From assembly GCA_035293805.1 (NCBI GenBank), contig DATGMD010000060.1, positions 62,001 through 126,000 of the forward strand: DNA of 64,000 nt, read 5' to 3'. The notes beneath the pieces are model-generated. The model ran no database searches. It was not told where the DNA came from and saw only the letters and a list, made by a program, of their open reading frames with translations. Every line of letters starts with the position of its first letter. Within the stretch, counting starts at the first letter, position 1. Both the position numbers and the translations under genes were made by a program. This DNA is from JAJPHF01 sp035293805. GTDB taxonomy: Bacteria; Chloroflexota; UBA6077; JAJPHF01. Of the stretch, positions 1 to 9,080 are shown in pieces.

Positions 1-1022
1 CGCTGGCGGCGCTCGGGCTGCTCTTCACGCCCGCGATGCCCAACGCCACGGCGCGCGTCGCGATGGCGGCGCCCCTCACGGCCGAGATGGCCGACGCGCT
101 CGGCTACGCGCCCGGAGGCCCGGCCCGCGCCGGTATGGCCCTCGCCACCCTCTACGGCTTCGGCCTCTCGGCCGGCCTCTTCCTGACCGGCTCCACGACG
201 GGCCTGCTCGTGCAGGGCGTGCTGCCACCGGAGGTGCGCGCCCAGTTCACCTGGGGCACCTGGCTCGTCGCCGCGCTGCCGCTCCACGTCGTCATCCTCG
301 CCGTGGGGCTGGCGGCCGCGCTCTGGACCTATCGGCCACGCGCCCCGCGGCCGCTGGCGCGCGAGCGGCTCGCCCTCCAGTGGAAGCTGCTCGGCCCGCC
401 CTCCCGCGCCGAGCGCGTCACGCTCGTGATCTTCGTGCTCGTGCTCGGTGGCTTCGTCACGCAGGGCGTCCACCACGTCGATCCCGCCTGGGTGGGGCTG
501 GCCGGCCTGTGCGCGCTGCTGGCCACGGGCGCGCTCGACCAGCCCACCTTCCGTAGCGGCGTGAACTGGAGCTTCCTGCTCTACCTCGGCGTGCTGGTCG
601 GCCTCGGCGACGTCTTCGTCCACCTGGGGCTCGACACCTGGCTCGCCAACCACCTGGCGGACGCGCTCGCGCCGGTCGCCGGCAGCCCGCTGCAGTTCGC
701 CCTCGCCCTGACCCTCGCGTCGTTCGCGTTGTCGTTCGTCGTGCGCTGGCAGGCGGCCGCGGTGCTGCTCACGCTCGTCCTCGCCCCGGCCGCCGTCGCG
801 CTCGGCGTGAGCCCCTGGGTGGTCGGCATCATCGCGCTCGTCGCCACCAACACCTGGTTCCTCTCGTACCAGAGCACCATCTACCTCGCGCTCTACTACG
901 GCATGGACGAGAGCTTTACGCACGCCAGCGTCCGCCCGGTCGCCTGGGCCTACGCCCTCTCCGTCCTCGTCGGCGTCGCCCTCAGCGTCCCCTACTGGCG
1001 CGCCCTCGGCCTACTCGGGTAG
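1..1022 (+). CDS. DASS/SLC13-type anion transporter, C-terminal part
   Basis: The reading frame is open to the left edge, so the gene starts outside the window; an internal ATG lies at 36. The visible ~339 residues are hydrophobic, with about eight membrane segments. The stretch around the internal ATG (LLFTPAMPNATARVAM) resembles the conserved Pro/Asn-rich hairpin of divalent anion:sodium symporters (DASS). A second hairpin-like stretch, VATNTWFLSYQST, lies near residue 290. Members move sulfate or dicarboxylates across the inner membrane; the substrate cannot be told here. It converges with the hopanoid operon and ends at TAG 1020-1022. Confidence 0.7.
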   Translation, partial: LAALGLLFTPAMPNATARVAMAAPLTAEMADALGYAPGGPARAGMALATLYGFGLSAGLFLTGSTTGLLVQGVLPPEVRAQFTWGTWLVAALPLHVVILAVGLAAALWTYRPRAPRPLARERLALQWKLLGPPSRAERVTLVIFVLVLGGFVTQGVHHVDPAWVGLAGLCALLATGALDQPTFRSGVNWSFLLYLGVLVGLGDVFVHLGLDTWLANHLADALAPVAGSPLQFALALTLASFALSFVVRWQAAAVLLTLVLAPAAVALGVSPWVVGIIALVATNTWFLSYQSTIYLALYYGMDESFTHASVRPVAWAYALSVLVGVALSVPYWRALGLLG

Positions 1023-1156
1023 CTGCGGGAGCACAGCAGTCCTGGGCCATTTTCCGTATGCCGCGGAGGACCAGCGCGTGCCTTGGTCCACCGCCGACCC
1101 CGGCCGCGAGGCCGTGCGCGGTTCCAAACCGAATCCGGAGATACGGTTCGCCTACT

Positions 1157-1189
1157 CCCTCTCCCCCTGGGAGAGGGGCGGGGTGAGGG
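1157..1189. repeat. REP-like hairpin CCCTCTCCC...GGGAGAGGG, copy 1
   Basis: Short palindrome (CCCTCTCCC, CCT, GGGAGAGGG) followed by GCGGGGTGAGGG. It lies between the convergent transporter gene and the polyprenyl synthase gene. The same unit recurs at 21158, 21211, 51366 and 51410. It may serve as a two-way terminator or be a dispersed extragenic repeat. Confidence 0.8.
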
Positions 1190-1227
1190 CACGCCCCGCT
1201 ACGCGAACCGCCCCGCCGGATCGGGTA

Positions 1228-2319
1228 TCATAGGCGCCGGCTGACGACGAAGGTGATGCACGACCGCAGGTGCATCCGCGCCGGCTCACGGGCGAGGAAG
1301 CCCAGCTCCCGATCGAACGCCCTTGTTGCGGCAGCCGCGAGCCTCAAGGCTACCCCGCGCGCGTAATCAAGGCTGCCATAAGCGCGCATCAACTCGATGA
1401 CCGTCCGGACGTCTTGCCGATTACGCGCGGATCGCGGCTTCCCAAGAATCTGCAGGAGCGCATCTCGATCAGGCCCCCGCGCGACCTTCAGCAGATGAAT
1501 CAGCACGAGCGTCTGCTTCCCCTCGATGATGTCTCCCCCGTTTGGTCCCTTGAGTCCGTCGAAGTCCGACACGAGGTCTAGAAGATCGTCAACGACCTGA
1601 AAGCTCTTGCCGAGCAGCAGGCCGAACCGTTCGATCGACGCCGACTGGGCACGATGGGCGCCCGCGATCAGCGCCCCGATGAGCATCGGCCCCGCGACCG
1701 TGTAATAGGCCGTCTTGTTGTCCGCCAGGAAGAACCAGTCCGCCTCCGTCAGATCGTGTCGCCGATCGCGCGTCCACTTCAGCTCGACCGTCTGGCCAAA
1801 CGCCGTGCGCGTCAGCAGATCGGAGAACGCCTGCAAGACCGCCCGGGCCCGGTGCTGCGGCAGCAGCCGAAAATTGTCCTGGAGCACCCGCCACATCAGT
1901 AGGTGCAGCGCATCGCCGGCGTTGATGGCAAGCTGGCAGCCGTACAGCCGCGGCAGGGCCTTGCCGCCGCGCCGCCGTGGCGATCCATCTTCGCAATCGT
2001 CGTGGACAAGAAGCCAGTCCTCCGACAATTGCATTGCCGCCGCCGACGGGATGGCCTGGCGCGGGTCACCGCCCAGCGCCTCGCAGGTCAGCAGCAGGAG
2101 CGCGGGCCGCAAGTACTTGCCCTGTCGCCGCGGATACTCGCTCACGAGCTGCTGATGGAACCGCGCCACGTCCTCGCGGCCCGCGGCGTAGCGGTCGATA
2201 GCCGGCGCCCAGAGATCGTCGAGATAGGACTTGACGACGGGCCAGAGCATCTGCCGCTTCTCGGCCAGGACGTCGAGAAAGCTGGTGGGTGCCATCTCAG
2301 CGGTGACGGATTGCAGCAT
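1228..2319 (-). CDS. Polyprenyl diphosphate synthase (hopanoid operon)
   Basis: A 363-aa trans-isoprenyl diphosphate synthase. The first aspartate-rich motif is DDCED near residues 107-111, followed by RRRGG. The second is DDLLD near residue 245, in the context FQVVDDLLD. Members condense IPP with allylic diphosphates in the cytoplasm to give farnesyl or longer products. As the last gene of the hopanoid operon it plausibly supplies farnesyl diphosphate to HpnC/HpnD; chain length is not readable from the sequence. The ATG at 2319 has GGGGGAG upstream. The start overlaps the end of the hpnG-like gene by 23 nt, which suggests translational coupling. Confidence 0.88.
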   Translation of the reverse strand: MLQSVTAEMAPTSFLDVLAEKRQMLWPVVKSYLDDLWAPAIDRYAAGREDVARFHQQLVSEYPRRQGKYLRPALLLLTCEALGGDPRQAIPSAAAMQLSEDWLLVHDDCEDGSPRRRGGKALPRLYGCQLAINAGDALHLLMWRVLQDNFRLLPQHRARAVLQAFSDLLTRTAFGQTVELKWTRDRRHDLTEADWFFLADNKTAYYTVAGPMLIGALIAGAHRAQSASIERFGLLLGKSFQVVDDLLDLVSDFDGLKGPNGGDIIEGKQTLVLIHLLKVARGPDRDALLQILGKPRSARNRQDVRTVIELMRAYGSLDYARGVALRLAAAATRAFDRELGFLAREPARMHLRSCITFVVSRRL

Positions 2320-3016
2320 CGCTCCCCCGTCCTCGCCACCACGGGCGAGTGCTGCGCGTGTGGTCGGGCGCGAGCGCGGTCCTGACCACGATCGCCGCGC
2401 GCAGCGCGTACGGCAGCGCGCGCAAGCCGAGCCAGGCGAGCTCCGGCCAGAGCCCTGGCTGCCAGAGGGCCTGGAGCGGCTGCTCCCAGCGCGGCGAGAG
2501 GTCGTGGCGCGGCGTGTCCAGGACGACCCGCACCGTCGCCCCGATGGGCTGCTGGCGCAGAAGCCAGCCGGTTTCCATGTCGGCGGCCGCGAAGCCGTGG
2601 GCGTACCACTGCTGCCGCGCGCGCCCGGTTACCAGCCCCGGCACGGTGACGAGCGGCGCCACCAGCGGCTCCCAGCCCAATCGCCGCGCCGCTGCCGCCA
2701 GCGCCTCGACCAGCGGGGCGGAGCAAGGCAGGCGCTCGCCGCTGGGTAGCCCCACCCACGGCGGGACGACGACCGCGCCCGGCCGGAGCCGCTCTGACAA
2801 GGCGCCGGCCAGCCCACAGGCTATGAAGCACGTTGGTGGCTCGCGCCGGGCGCGGCGCCCCATCCCGACCCGCGCGACGGCGACGCCGCGCGGCAAGACG
2901 GCCCGCGCGGCCAGCGCCTCCAGGCGCGTCGCCGCGATCACCGTCAGGTCCCGCGTGCCCCCGGCGGCGCGCGCCCCGAATGCCGGTCGCGGCTCACGCA
3001 GCGTAACCGTGCTCAC
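2297..3016 (-). CDS. hpnG: HpnG-like hopanoid-associated phosphorylase / nucleosidase
   Basis: A phosphorylase-superfamily protein of about 239 aa. The core begins at TVIAATRLEALAARA, and a phosphorylase-like motif AADMETGWLL lies about two thirds along, holding the acidic residue that binds the ribose or base. HpnG is known to remove adenine from adenosylhopane to give ribosylhopane. The position between hpnA and a prenyl synthase fits that role. I chose GTG 3016, which overlaps hpnA by 23 nt. A GTG at 2941 would give a 214-aa protein starting directly at the first beta strand and is a serious alternative. Divergence is high, so the call rests partly on context. Confidence 0.72.
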   Translation of the reverse strand: MSTVTLREPRPAFGARAAGGTRDLTVIAATRLEALAARAVLPRGVAVARVGMGRRARREPPTCFIACGLAGALSERLRPGAVVVPPWVGLPSGERLPCSAPLVEALAAAARRLGWEPLVAPLVTVPGLVTGRARQQWYAHGFAAADMETGWLLRQQPIGATVRVVLDTPRHDLSPRWEQPLQALWQPGLWPELAWLGLRALPYALRAAIVVRTALAPDHTRSTRPWWRGRGSDAAIRHR

Positions 3017-3980
3017 GGTACCAGGCCACCGCCCGCCCCAGCGCCGGGCGTACGGGCGAGGGCCGATAGCCCAGCTCGCGGCGCGCTTTGGCGTCGTCGA
3101 CGTACATGTAGTGGCGGGCCATCTGCACTCCTTCAAGGGGGATCGCCGGCTGCGCGCGCAGCAGGCGGCAGCGCAGCTCATCGCCCCAGCCCAGCGCCAG
3201 GGGAACCCCGTGCGGCAGCTCCAGGCGCGGCGCGCGGCGCCCGGTCAGCTCGGCCAGCGCCTGCCAGATCTGGCGGAAGCTGAGGTTTTCGCCGCCCACC
3301 AGGTACCGCTCGCCCGGCTGACCCCGTTCGAGGACCAGGACGTGCGCCCGCGCGACGTCCTCCACCGCGACCAGGTTCAGGCCGCCGCGGACGCTGGCGA
3401 AGATGCGGCCGCGCTGGAAGTCCAGGACCATGCGTCCCGTCGGCGTCGGCTTCCAGTCGCCCGGCCCGACCGGGGCGGTCGGCAGCACCAACACGACGGG
3501 GACACGCGCCGCCAGCGCGGCCCGCTCCTGCGCGGCCTTCGAGGCGTGGTAGGTCGACAGGCCCGCGTGCGGCGGCGCCCACTGGGCCTCCGTCGCCGGC
3601 TGGTCCGGGGCGCCGGGGCCGACCGTGGCCGAGCTGGACGTGACGACCGCGCGCTCCACGCCCGCGATGCGCGCCGCCTCCAACAGTCCGCGCGTGCCCG
3701 CTACGTTCGTCCGCGCCACGCGCTGCCGGTCGCGCGGCGCGAACGAATAGAGGGCGGCGACGTGGACCAGGTAACGGCACCCTTCCAGGGCGCGGACCAG
3801 CGCGCCCGGCTGCTCCAGGTTCCCCACGACGCGGGTGCATCCGTCGAGCGCCGGCAGCCGCTCGCCGCTCCCTCGCGCCAGCGCCCGCACCCGGTAGCCG
3901 GCTGCCAGCAAGGCATGGAGCACGTGCCCGCCGACGAAGCCGGTGCCGCCCGTCAGAAATACCTCCTCCCCGCCGCGCAT
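2994..3980 (-). CDS. hpnA: HpnA, hopanoid-associated NAD-dependent sugar epimerase
   Basis: A 328-aa extended short-chain dehydrogenase/epimerase. The Rossmann motif GGTGFVGGHV is near residues 11-20. The catalytic pair is YHASK near residue 144, with upstream TSSSA. The stretches VLPTAPVGPGDWKPTPTGR and GLNLVAVEDVARAH are typical of the HpnA family. HpnA accompanies hopanoid side-chain genes; its exact substrate is not established. The ATG at 3980 has GGAGG 10 nt upstream, within the end of hpnH, whose stop lies only 2 nt before this start. Confidence 0.9.
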   Translation of the reverse strand: MRGGEEVFLTGGTGFVGGHVLHALLAAGYRVRALARGSGERLPALDGCTRVVGNLEQPGALVRALEGCRYLVHVAALYSFAPRDRQRVARTNVAGTRGLLEAARIAGVERAVVTSSSATVGPGAPDQPATEAQWAPPHAGLSTYHASKAAQERAALAARVPVVLVLPTAPVGPGDWKPTPTGRMVLDFQRGRIFASVRGGLNLVAVEDVARAHVLVLERGQPGERYLVGGENLSFRQIWQALAELTGRRAPRLELPHGVPLALGWGDELRCRLLRAQPAIPLEGVQMARHYMYVDDAKARRELGYRPSPVRPALGRAVAWYREHGYAA

Positions 3981-3982
3981 CG

Positions 3983-5035
3983 CTAGCTTGCCTCCCGCAC
4001 GGGGAAGCGCCGGCGGGCCGGCCGGCTCGCCGCCGTCGCGGCGATCGCCCGCGCCGATTCACGGAGCGAGGTCATGGTGGCGAGCACGGCGGTTGGTTCG
4101 TAGCCGCAGTGCGCCATACAGTTGGCGCACTTGGGGTTGGTGCCCCGCCCGTAGGCGTCCCAGGCGGTGGTCTCGAGCAGCGCGCGGTAGGACGGCGCAT
4201 AGCCATCCGCGAGCAGGTAGCAGGGCCGCTGCCAGCCCTGCACCGAGTAGCAGGGGATGCCCCAGGCGGTGCAGGCGAAGTCGGTCTTACCCTCCAGGAA
4301 GTCGAGGTAGAGCGGCGTGTGGTTGAGCCGCCAGCGCCGCCGCCGCCCGCCCGCGAACGCCGCCCGGAAGAGCGCGCGGGTGCGCTCGACGCCCAGGAAG
4401 TGCTCCTGGTCGGGCGCCTTCTCGTAGGCGTAGCCGGGCGCGATCTGCATAGTGTCCACCGCCAGCTCGTCGTTCAGGTAGTCGAGCACGGCGCGCACCG
4501 TGCTCGGCTCGTCCTGGGCAAAGAAGGTGGTGTTCGTCGTCACGCGGAAGCCCCGGCGCTGAGCGGCGCGAATCGCGGCGACCGCGCGATCGAAGACGCC
4601 CGCCCGCGCCACCGACTCGTCGTGGCGCTCGCGCAAACCGTCGACGTGTACCGACCAGGCGAAGTACGGCGAGGGCGTGAACCGGTCCAGCTTCTTCTCC
4701 ATGAGCAGCGCGTTGGTGCAGAGGTAGACGAACTTTCGGCGCGCGACCAGGGCGGCCACGATCTGGTCGATCTCGTCGTGGACCAGCGGCTCGCCCCCCG
4801 CGATCGAGACGATCGGCGCGCCGCACTCCTCGACGGCGGCGACGCACTGCTGCACCGTGAGCCGCCGCCGCAGCAGCTCGTCGGGATGCTGGATCTTGCC
4901 GCAGCCGGCGCACGCCAGGTTGCACTGGTAGAGCGGCTCCAGCTGCAGGACCAGCGCGAACTTGGGATTGCGCTTCAAGCGCTGCTTGATCACGTAGGCT
5001 GCGACGGTCAGGCTCTGGATCAGCGGTACGGCCAT
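3983..5035 (-). CDS. hpnH: HpnH, radical SAM adenosylhopane synthase
   Basis: A 350-aa radical SAM protein with the iron-sulfur motif CxxxCxxC at C38, C42 and C45 (CNLACAGC). SIAGGEPL follows, and a Cys-rich tail (CANCMAHCGYEP) matches the HpnH family. HpnH joins a 5'-deoxyadenosyl group to diploptene, the first step in building the C35 side chain. It sits directly downstream of the cyclase gene with a one-base gap. The ribosome site AGGAGG lies 9 nt before ATG 5035, inside the end of shc. Length and motifs are normal. Confidence 0.93.
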   Translation of the reverse strand: MAVPLIQSLTVAAYVIKQRLKRNPKFALVLQLEPLYQCNLACAGCGKIQHPDELLRRRLTVQQCVAAVEECGAPIVSIAGGEPLVHDEIDQIVAALVARRKFVYLCTNALLMEKKLDRFTPSPYFAWSVHVDGLRERHDESVARAGVFDRAVAAIRAAQRRGFRVTTNTTFFAQDEPSTVRAVLDYLNDELAVDTMQIAPGYAYEKAPDQEHFLGVERTRALFRAAFAGGRRRRWRLNHTPLYLDFLEGKTDFACTAWGIPCYSVQGWQRPCYLLADGYAPSYRALLETTAWDAYGRGTNPKCANCMAHCGYEPTAVLATMTSLRESARAIAATAASRPARRRFPVREAS

Positions 5036-5036
5036 G

Positions 5037-6911
5037 TCAACCGACCTCCTGGACCTCGCGGGCGAGGCGCCCGGGATCGGACAGCTCGCTCTGCGCTAAG
5101 GCGAGCGTGGGAAACACGTGTCGGTAGAGGTGATAGTTGATGTAGAAATCGCGCGGGAAGCCGGTCCCCGTGTACTCGGGCTCGTCCCAGGTGCCGGCGC
5201 TCTGGCGCTCGCCCAGGTACGCCAGCCCGCGGCGGCAGGCCGGGTGCTGGCCCAGGCCCGCGCTCTGGAGCGACAGCACGGCCCACGCGGTCTGCGACGG
5301 CGTGCTGCGTCCCCGCCCGGCGAACGACGGGTCGTCGTAGGAGTAGCAGGTTTCGCCCCAGCCGCCGTCGTCGTTTTGCACGCTTAGCAGCCATGCCAGC
5401 GCCCGGCCAACCAGGCCGCGGCCGATCCGCCCCCGCGTCAGCGCGGTGACCACGCACCAGGTGCCGTACACGTAGTTGACGCCCCAGCGGCCGTACCAGG
5501 CGCCGTCGGCGGTCTGCGTCTGTCGTAGGTACCGTAGCGCCGGCGCCACCATCGGATCGGCTGGCCGGTGGCCGAGCGCGAACAGCATCTCCAGCACGTG
5601 GGCCGTTACGTCTTCGGTCGGGGGATCGGTCATGGCGCCGAAGTCGGCAAACGGCAGCTGGTACACCACCCGGCTGCAGTTGTCGCGGTCGAACGCGGCC
5701 CAGGCGCCATTGCGCGACCGCATGGCGAGCACCCAGCGCCGGGCGCGCTCCACGGCCGCGGCCACGCGCGCCCGCGGCGCGGCCTCGAGCAGCGCCAGCA
5801 CCACGACCGCGGTGTCGTCCACGTCGGGATAGCAGTCGTTGTCGAACTCGAACGCCCAGCCGCCGCAGTCGCGCGCCCGACATCGGACCTGCCAGTCGCC
5901 GCCGCCCGTGATCTGCTCGGCCAGCAGCCAGTCGACGGCGCGGCGCAGCGCGGGGTGGTCCTGGGCCAGACCGGCCCGCCGCAGGGCGAGGAGCGCCCAG
6001 GCGGTGTCCCAGACCGGCGACATGCACGCTTGCAGCCGCCATCCCCTCTCGTCCGCGAGCGCGAAGCGCTCCAGTCCCTCAAGGCCGCGTCGCATGACGG
6101 GATGGTCGGGCGACAGGCCCTCCAGGTGCAGGGCGATCAACGAGTAGACCCAGGGCGGCTGGATGCCGCCCCAGCTCCCGTCCGCCTCCTGCCGGGCGAC
6201 GATCCAATCGACGAGCTGATGGCACGCCCGGCCGCGCCCCGGCTGCCACGGCAGGCGATCGTAGGCTTTCAGCAGCTTGTCGGCCCACCAGAAGACCCCC
6301 GAGCCGGGGACCCGAACGAGCAGCGCTTCTGTGCCCGGCACGATCAGCTCCCGGGCGGTCACGCCGAGGGGCCGCCGCGGCTGCCGCGTGAGCACGATCA
6401 GGAGCGGCGCGATGGTGCCGCGCGCCCAGCACGCGAAGTCGTAGAGGTTCAGCGGGACGCTCGGCGGCAGGTAGACTAGCTCCGGCGGCATGCTGGGGAT
6501 GCCGGCCCACGGGTACTCGCCGAACAGCGCCAGCCAGATCTTGGTGAACACCCGCGCGCGGGCCAGCCCGCCCTGTTGGTGGATGACCTTCCGCGCGCGG
6601 GCCAGGGGCGCGCTGTCCGGGGCCAGCCCCAGCACCTTCAGCGCGACGTATGCCTCTACCGTCGTGCTCAGGTCCGCGGGACCGTCGTAGTACAGCGCCC
6701 ACGAGCCATCGTCCCGCTGCGCGCCGAGCAGGTGCCGGATGGCGCCCTCCCGGATCGGGCCCAGGTCGAGCCTCAGGAACCGACAGAGCAGCACGTGCTC
6801 GGCGGTCATCGTGACGTTGGTCTCCAGCTCGCCCGACCACCACCCCTCGGGCGCCTGGCGCTCCAACAGCCACTCCACCGCCGCCTGCACGCCGGTCGTC
6901 TCACGCAGCAT
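5037..6911 (-). CDS. shc: Squalene-hopene cyclase
   Basis: A 624-aa class II terpene cyclase that folds squalene to hopene or hopanol at the membrane. The protonating acid motif DVDD is at residues 363-366. Several QW-type repeats are seen, for example QEADGSWGG near 241 and QNDDGGWGE near 520. The frame is open further upstream, but ATG 6911 is preceded by a perfect AGGAGG at 8 nt spacing and gives the usual N-terminus (AVEWLLERQAPEGWW). It overlaps the end of hpnE by 11 nt, consistent with a coupled operon. Length is standard for the family. Confidence 0.96.
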   Translation of the reverse strand: MLRETTGVQAAVEWLLERQAPEGWWSGELETNVTMTAEHVLLCRFLRLDLGPIREGAIRHLLGAQRDDGSWALYYDGPADLSTTVEAYVALKVLGLAPDSAPLARARKVIHQQGGLARARVFTKIWLALFGEYPWAGIPSMPPELVYLPPSVPLNLYDFACWARGTIAPLLIVLTRQPRRPLGVTARELIVPGTEALLVRVPGSGVFWWADKLLKAYDRLPWQPGRGRACHQLVDWIVARQEADGSWGGIQPPWVYSLIALHLEGLSPDHPVMRRGLEGLERFALADERGWRLQACMSPVWDTAWALLALRRAGLAQDHPALRRAVDWLLAEQITGGGDWQVRCRARDCGGWAFEFDNDCYPDVDDTAVVVLALLEAAPRARVAAAVERARRWVLAMRSRNGAWAAFDRDNCSRVVYQLPFADFGAMTDPPTEDVTAHVLEMLFALGHRPADPMVAPALRYLRQTQTADGAWYGRWGVNYVYGTWCVVTALTRGRIGRGLVGRALAWLLSVQNDDGGWGETCYSYDDPSFAGRGRSTPSQTAWAVLSLQSAGLGQHPACRRGLAYLGERQSAGTWDEPEYTGTGFPRDFYINYHLYRHVFPTLALAQSELSDPGRLAREVQEVG

Positions 6912-8184
6912 GGCGCGCGCCTCCTGCGGTGATCCAGCGCGCGGCGGCCCGCCCGCTCCGCACCGCCGACTCCATGGTCGCCAGCCAGCCGGTGTCCGTC
7001 CAGGCGCCGGCGATGGCCAGGTTCGGATAGCGCGTGGCCGGGCCGGGGCGCCGCAGGCCCGGCGTCGGCGCATAGGTGGCCTCGGGATCGCGGGTCGCCA
7101 TGGCCCGGCTGAGCGGCACTGCCGCGAGCGCCGGCAAGGCCGCGCTCACCTCGCGCCGGCAGAGCGCCACCAGCTCCGCTTCCGGCCGCGTGACCAGATC
7201 GTGCGCGGCGCTCAGGCTACAGCACAGATACCCCGGGGCCTTCTGGAACACCCACTGTACCGGGGAGTCGAGCACCGCCGCGAACTCGAACTCGAGGTCG
7301 GCGCGGTCGAACCAGAGATGGACGTCCACGATGGGCTGGGGCTGGAACGCCTCCAGCCCAGCCACGCCGCAGCGGGCCGGATCGCCCAGCAGGCGCCCGA
7401 GCTGGCGTGGCGGGACGGCGAGCACGACGGCGTCGTATGGCAGCTCCCGGCCGTCCGTCAGCCGCAGACCCCGCACGCGGCCGTCCTCCTCCCAGACGCC
7501 GGCGACCGGCGTGCGGCAGTACACCCGGCCGATATGCTTCGCCGCCGCCTCGGCGATTCGCGCGAGCGGCACGTCGGCGAAGCCGACGCAGGCCGACTGG
7601 CGGCTGCCGGCGAACGCCGTGGCGATCACGAAGCGCGCCGCGTCCGCCGCTGCGGCCTCCAGGGGAGCGTTGAGGGCCGGGACCAGGAACGGCTCCCAGA
7701 AGTAGCGGCGCGCGGCCTCACCTTGGTGGTGGCAGGCGAGCCAGTCGGCGCACGTGCCCGGCGCGGGCGCCCCCTGCCGGGCGCGCGCGATGGCCCAGGC
7801 GACCTGCAGCTTGGCCGGCCAGTCGAGGTGCCGGTGGGCTACGAGGGCGGGTAGCAAGTGCCACGGCGCGGGCCAGTGGGCCGCCCGCAGCCAGCAGGGC
7901 TCGGCGCCGCGGCGCAGGAGGAGCACTTCGAAGCGCTCCTGCAGCCGCAGCCGGGCCGATAGCCCCACGCTAGCCACGAAGTCCCGAAACTCCGTGAAGC
8001 AGCCGAGATAGACGTGCTGTCCGTTGTCGATCTCGGTGTCGCCAACCTGGTACGACGTCACCTTCCCCCCGAGCAGGCGGCCGCGCTCGAAGACCTCGGC
8101 CTCGACCCCCAGCCGCTGCAGCTCGACGGCCGCGCTGAGGCCCGCCAGGCCGCCGCCGACCACCGCTACCTGGCCTGCAGCCAT
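6901..8184 (-). CDS. hpnE: HpnE, hydroxysqualene dehydroxylase (amine-oxidase fold)
   Basis: A 427-aa FAD-dependent amine-oxidase-like protein. The dinucleotide-binding motif VVGGGLAGLSAA is at residues 7-18, and the C-terminal FAD motif GAWTDTGWLATMESAVRSG is near 400. In the HpnCDE route HpnE reduces hydroxysqualene to squalene. The start at ATG 8184 puts the Rossmann motif at the very N-terminus; the frame stays open upstream but that part is a shadow of hpnD. It overlaps the end of hpnD (stop at 8166) by 19 nt. Confidence 0.92.
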   Translation of the reverse strand: MAAGQVAVVGGGLAGLSAAVELQRLGVEAEVFERGRLLGGKVTSYQVGDTEIDNGQHVYLGCFTEFRDFVASVGLSARLRLQERFEVLLLRRGAEPCWLRAAHWPAPWHLLPALVAHRHLDWPAKLQVAWAIARARQGAPAPGTCADWLACHHQGEAARRYFWEPFLVPALNAPLEAAAADAARFVIATAFAGSRQSACVGFADVPLARIAEAAAKHIGRVYCRTPVAGVWEEDGRVRGLRLTDGRELPYDAVVLAVPPRQLGRLLGDPARCGVAGLEAFQPQPIVDVHLWFDRADLEFEFAAVLDSPVQWVFQKAPGYLCCSLSAAHDLVTRPEAELVALCRREVSAALPALAAVPLSRAMATRDPEATYAPTPGLRRPGPATRYPNLAIAGAWTDTGWLATMESAVRSGRAAARWITAGGARHAA

Positions 8185-9080
8185 GCTCGCACCACCACAC
8201 CCAGTTTCTCCGCGGGCGACAGCGACACCCGCCGCTGCAGCGGCAGATACGGGTGCCGCTTGATCCGCTGCAAGATGCCCTGGTAAATGCCGGCCATGGT
8301 GAGCACGCAGACCGCCGAGGAGGTCGGGATCAGGCTCGCCACCTGCAGGCCGGACGCGAAGAGCCCCTCGGCCCGCTCGGCCTGGGAGCGGACGAAGGCG
8401 CCCCAGGCGTCCCCGTCCCGGCCGTCGCCGCGGCCGTCGGTCCCGTGCAGCGCCGCCACGAGGCGGGCCTCGTCGATGCCAAAGCGCGCCAGCTCGCCTA
8501 GCGGCAGGTAGATGCGGCCGAACAGGAAGTAGTCCTCCCGGATGTCGCGCAGGATGTTGGTGAGCTGCATGGCCTGGCCGAGGTCGTCGGCGAACACGAG
8601 CGCCCGCGGGTCGGTGAAGCCGAAGACCCGCACGCACATCCGGCCTACCGCGGACGCCACGAGCCGGCAATAGGCGCGCAATTCCTCCCACGACTGGTAG
8701 CGGTTCTGGTGCAGGTCCAGCTCGACGCCGTCGATCACCTGGGCCAGCTCCGCCGCGGGAATCTGGTAGCGGGCGATCGCCGGTCCCAGCGCCTGCATGA
8801 CGGGGTCGACGTAGTCGCCCGCCAGGCAGCGCCGCAGCCGGTCGCGGTGCCAGGCCAGGCGGGCGGGGTCGCGCTCGCCGTCGGGGCGGTCGGCCTCGTC
8901 GTCCACCTCCCGCGCGAAGCTGTAGAGCGCGTAGATTGCCATCCGCTGCGCACGGGGCAGCGCGATGAAGCCCCAGTAGAAGTTCTTCGCCTCGCGCCGG
9001 GCCAGGGCCGCGCAGTAGTGCTCGGCCGCGTCGACCGAATACGCCGCCTGAAGCTCAAGCGGGTCGCTTTTCGCCGACAT
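8166..9080 (-). CDS. hpnD: HpnD, presqualene diphosphate synthase
   Basis: A 304-aa squalene/phytoene synthase family protein. The first Asp-rich motif is DDEAD (in FAREVDDEADRP, near residue 62) and the second region is DDLGQAMQLTNILRDIREDY. HpnD couples two farnesyl diphosphates to presqualene diphosphate. The GIYQGILQRI motif near the C-terminus is typical of HpnD. ATG 9080 has GGGAGG upstream and overlaps the end of hpnC by 26 nt. A poorly conserved insertion, HGTDGRGDGRDGDAWG, follows the second motif. Confidence 0.93.
   Translation of the reverse strand: MSAKSDPLELQAAYSVDAAEHYCAALARREAKNFYWGFIALPRAQRMAIYALYSFAREVDDEADRPDGERDPARLAWHRDRLRRCLAGDYVDPVMQALGPAIARYQIPAAELAQVIDGVELDLHQNRYQSWEELRAYCRLVASAVGRMCVRVFGFTDPRALVFADDLGQAMQLTNILRDIREDYFLFGRIYLPLGELARFGIDEARLVAALHGTDGRGDGRDGDAWGAFVRSQAERAEGLFASGLQVASLIPTSSAVCVLTMAGIYQGILQRIKRHPYLPLQRRVSLSPAEKLGVVVRAWLQAR

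Noticed and set aside
2349..3986. Long plus-strand frame (545 codons) across hpnG/hpnA
   Set aside because: Arg/Pro/Gly-rich translation with no motif; it is the shadow of the minus-strand hopanoid genes, which carry clear family motifs.
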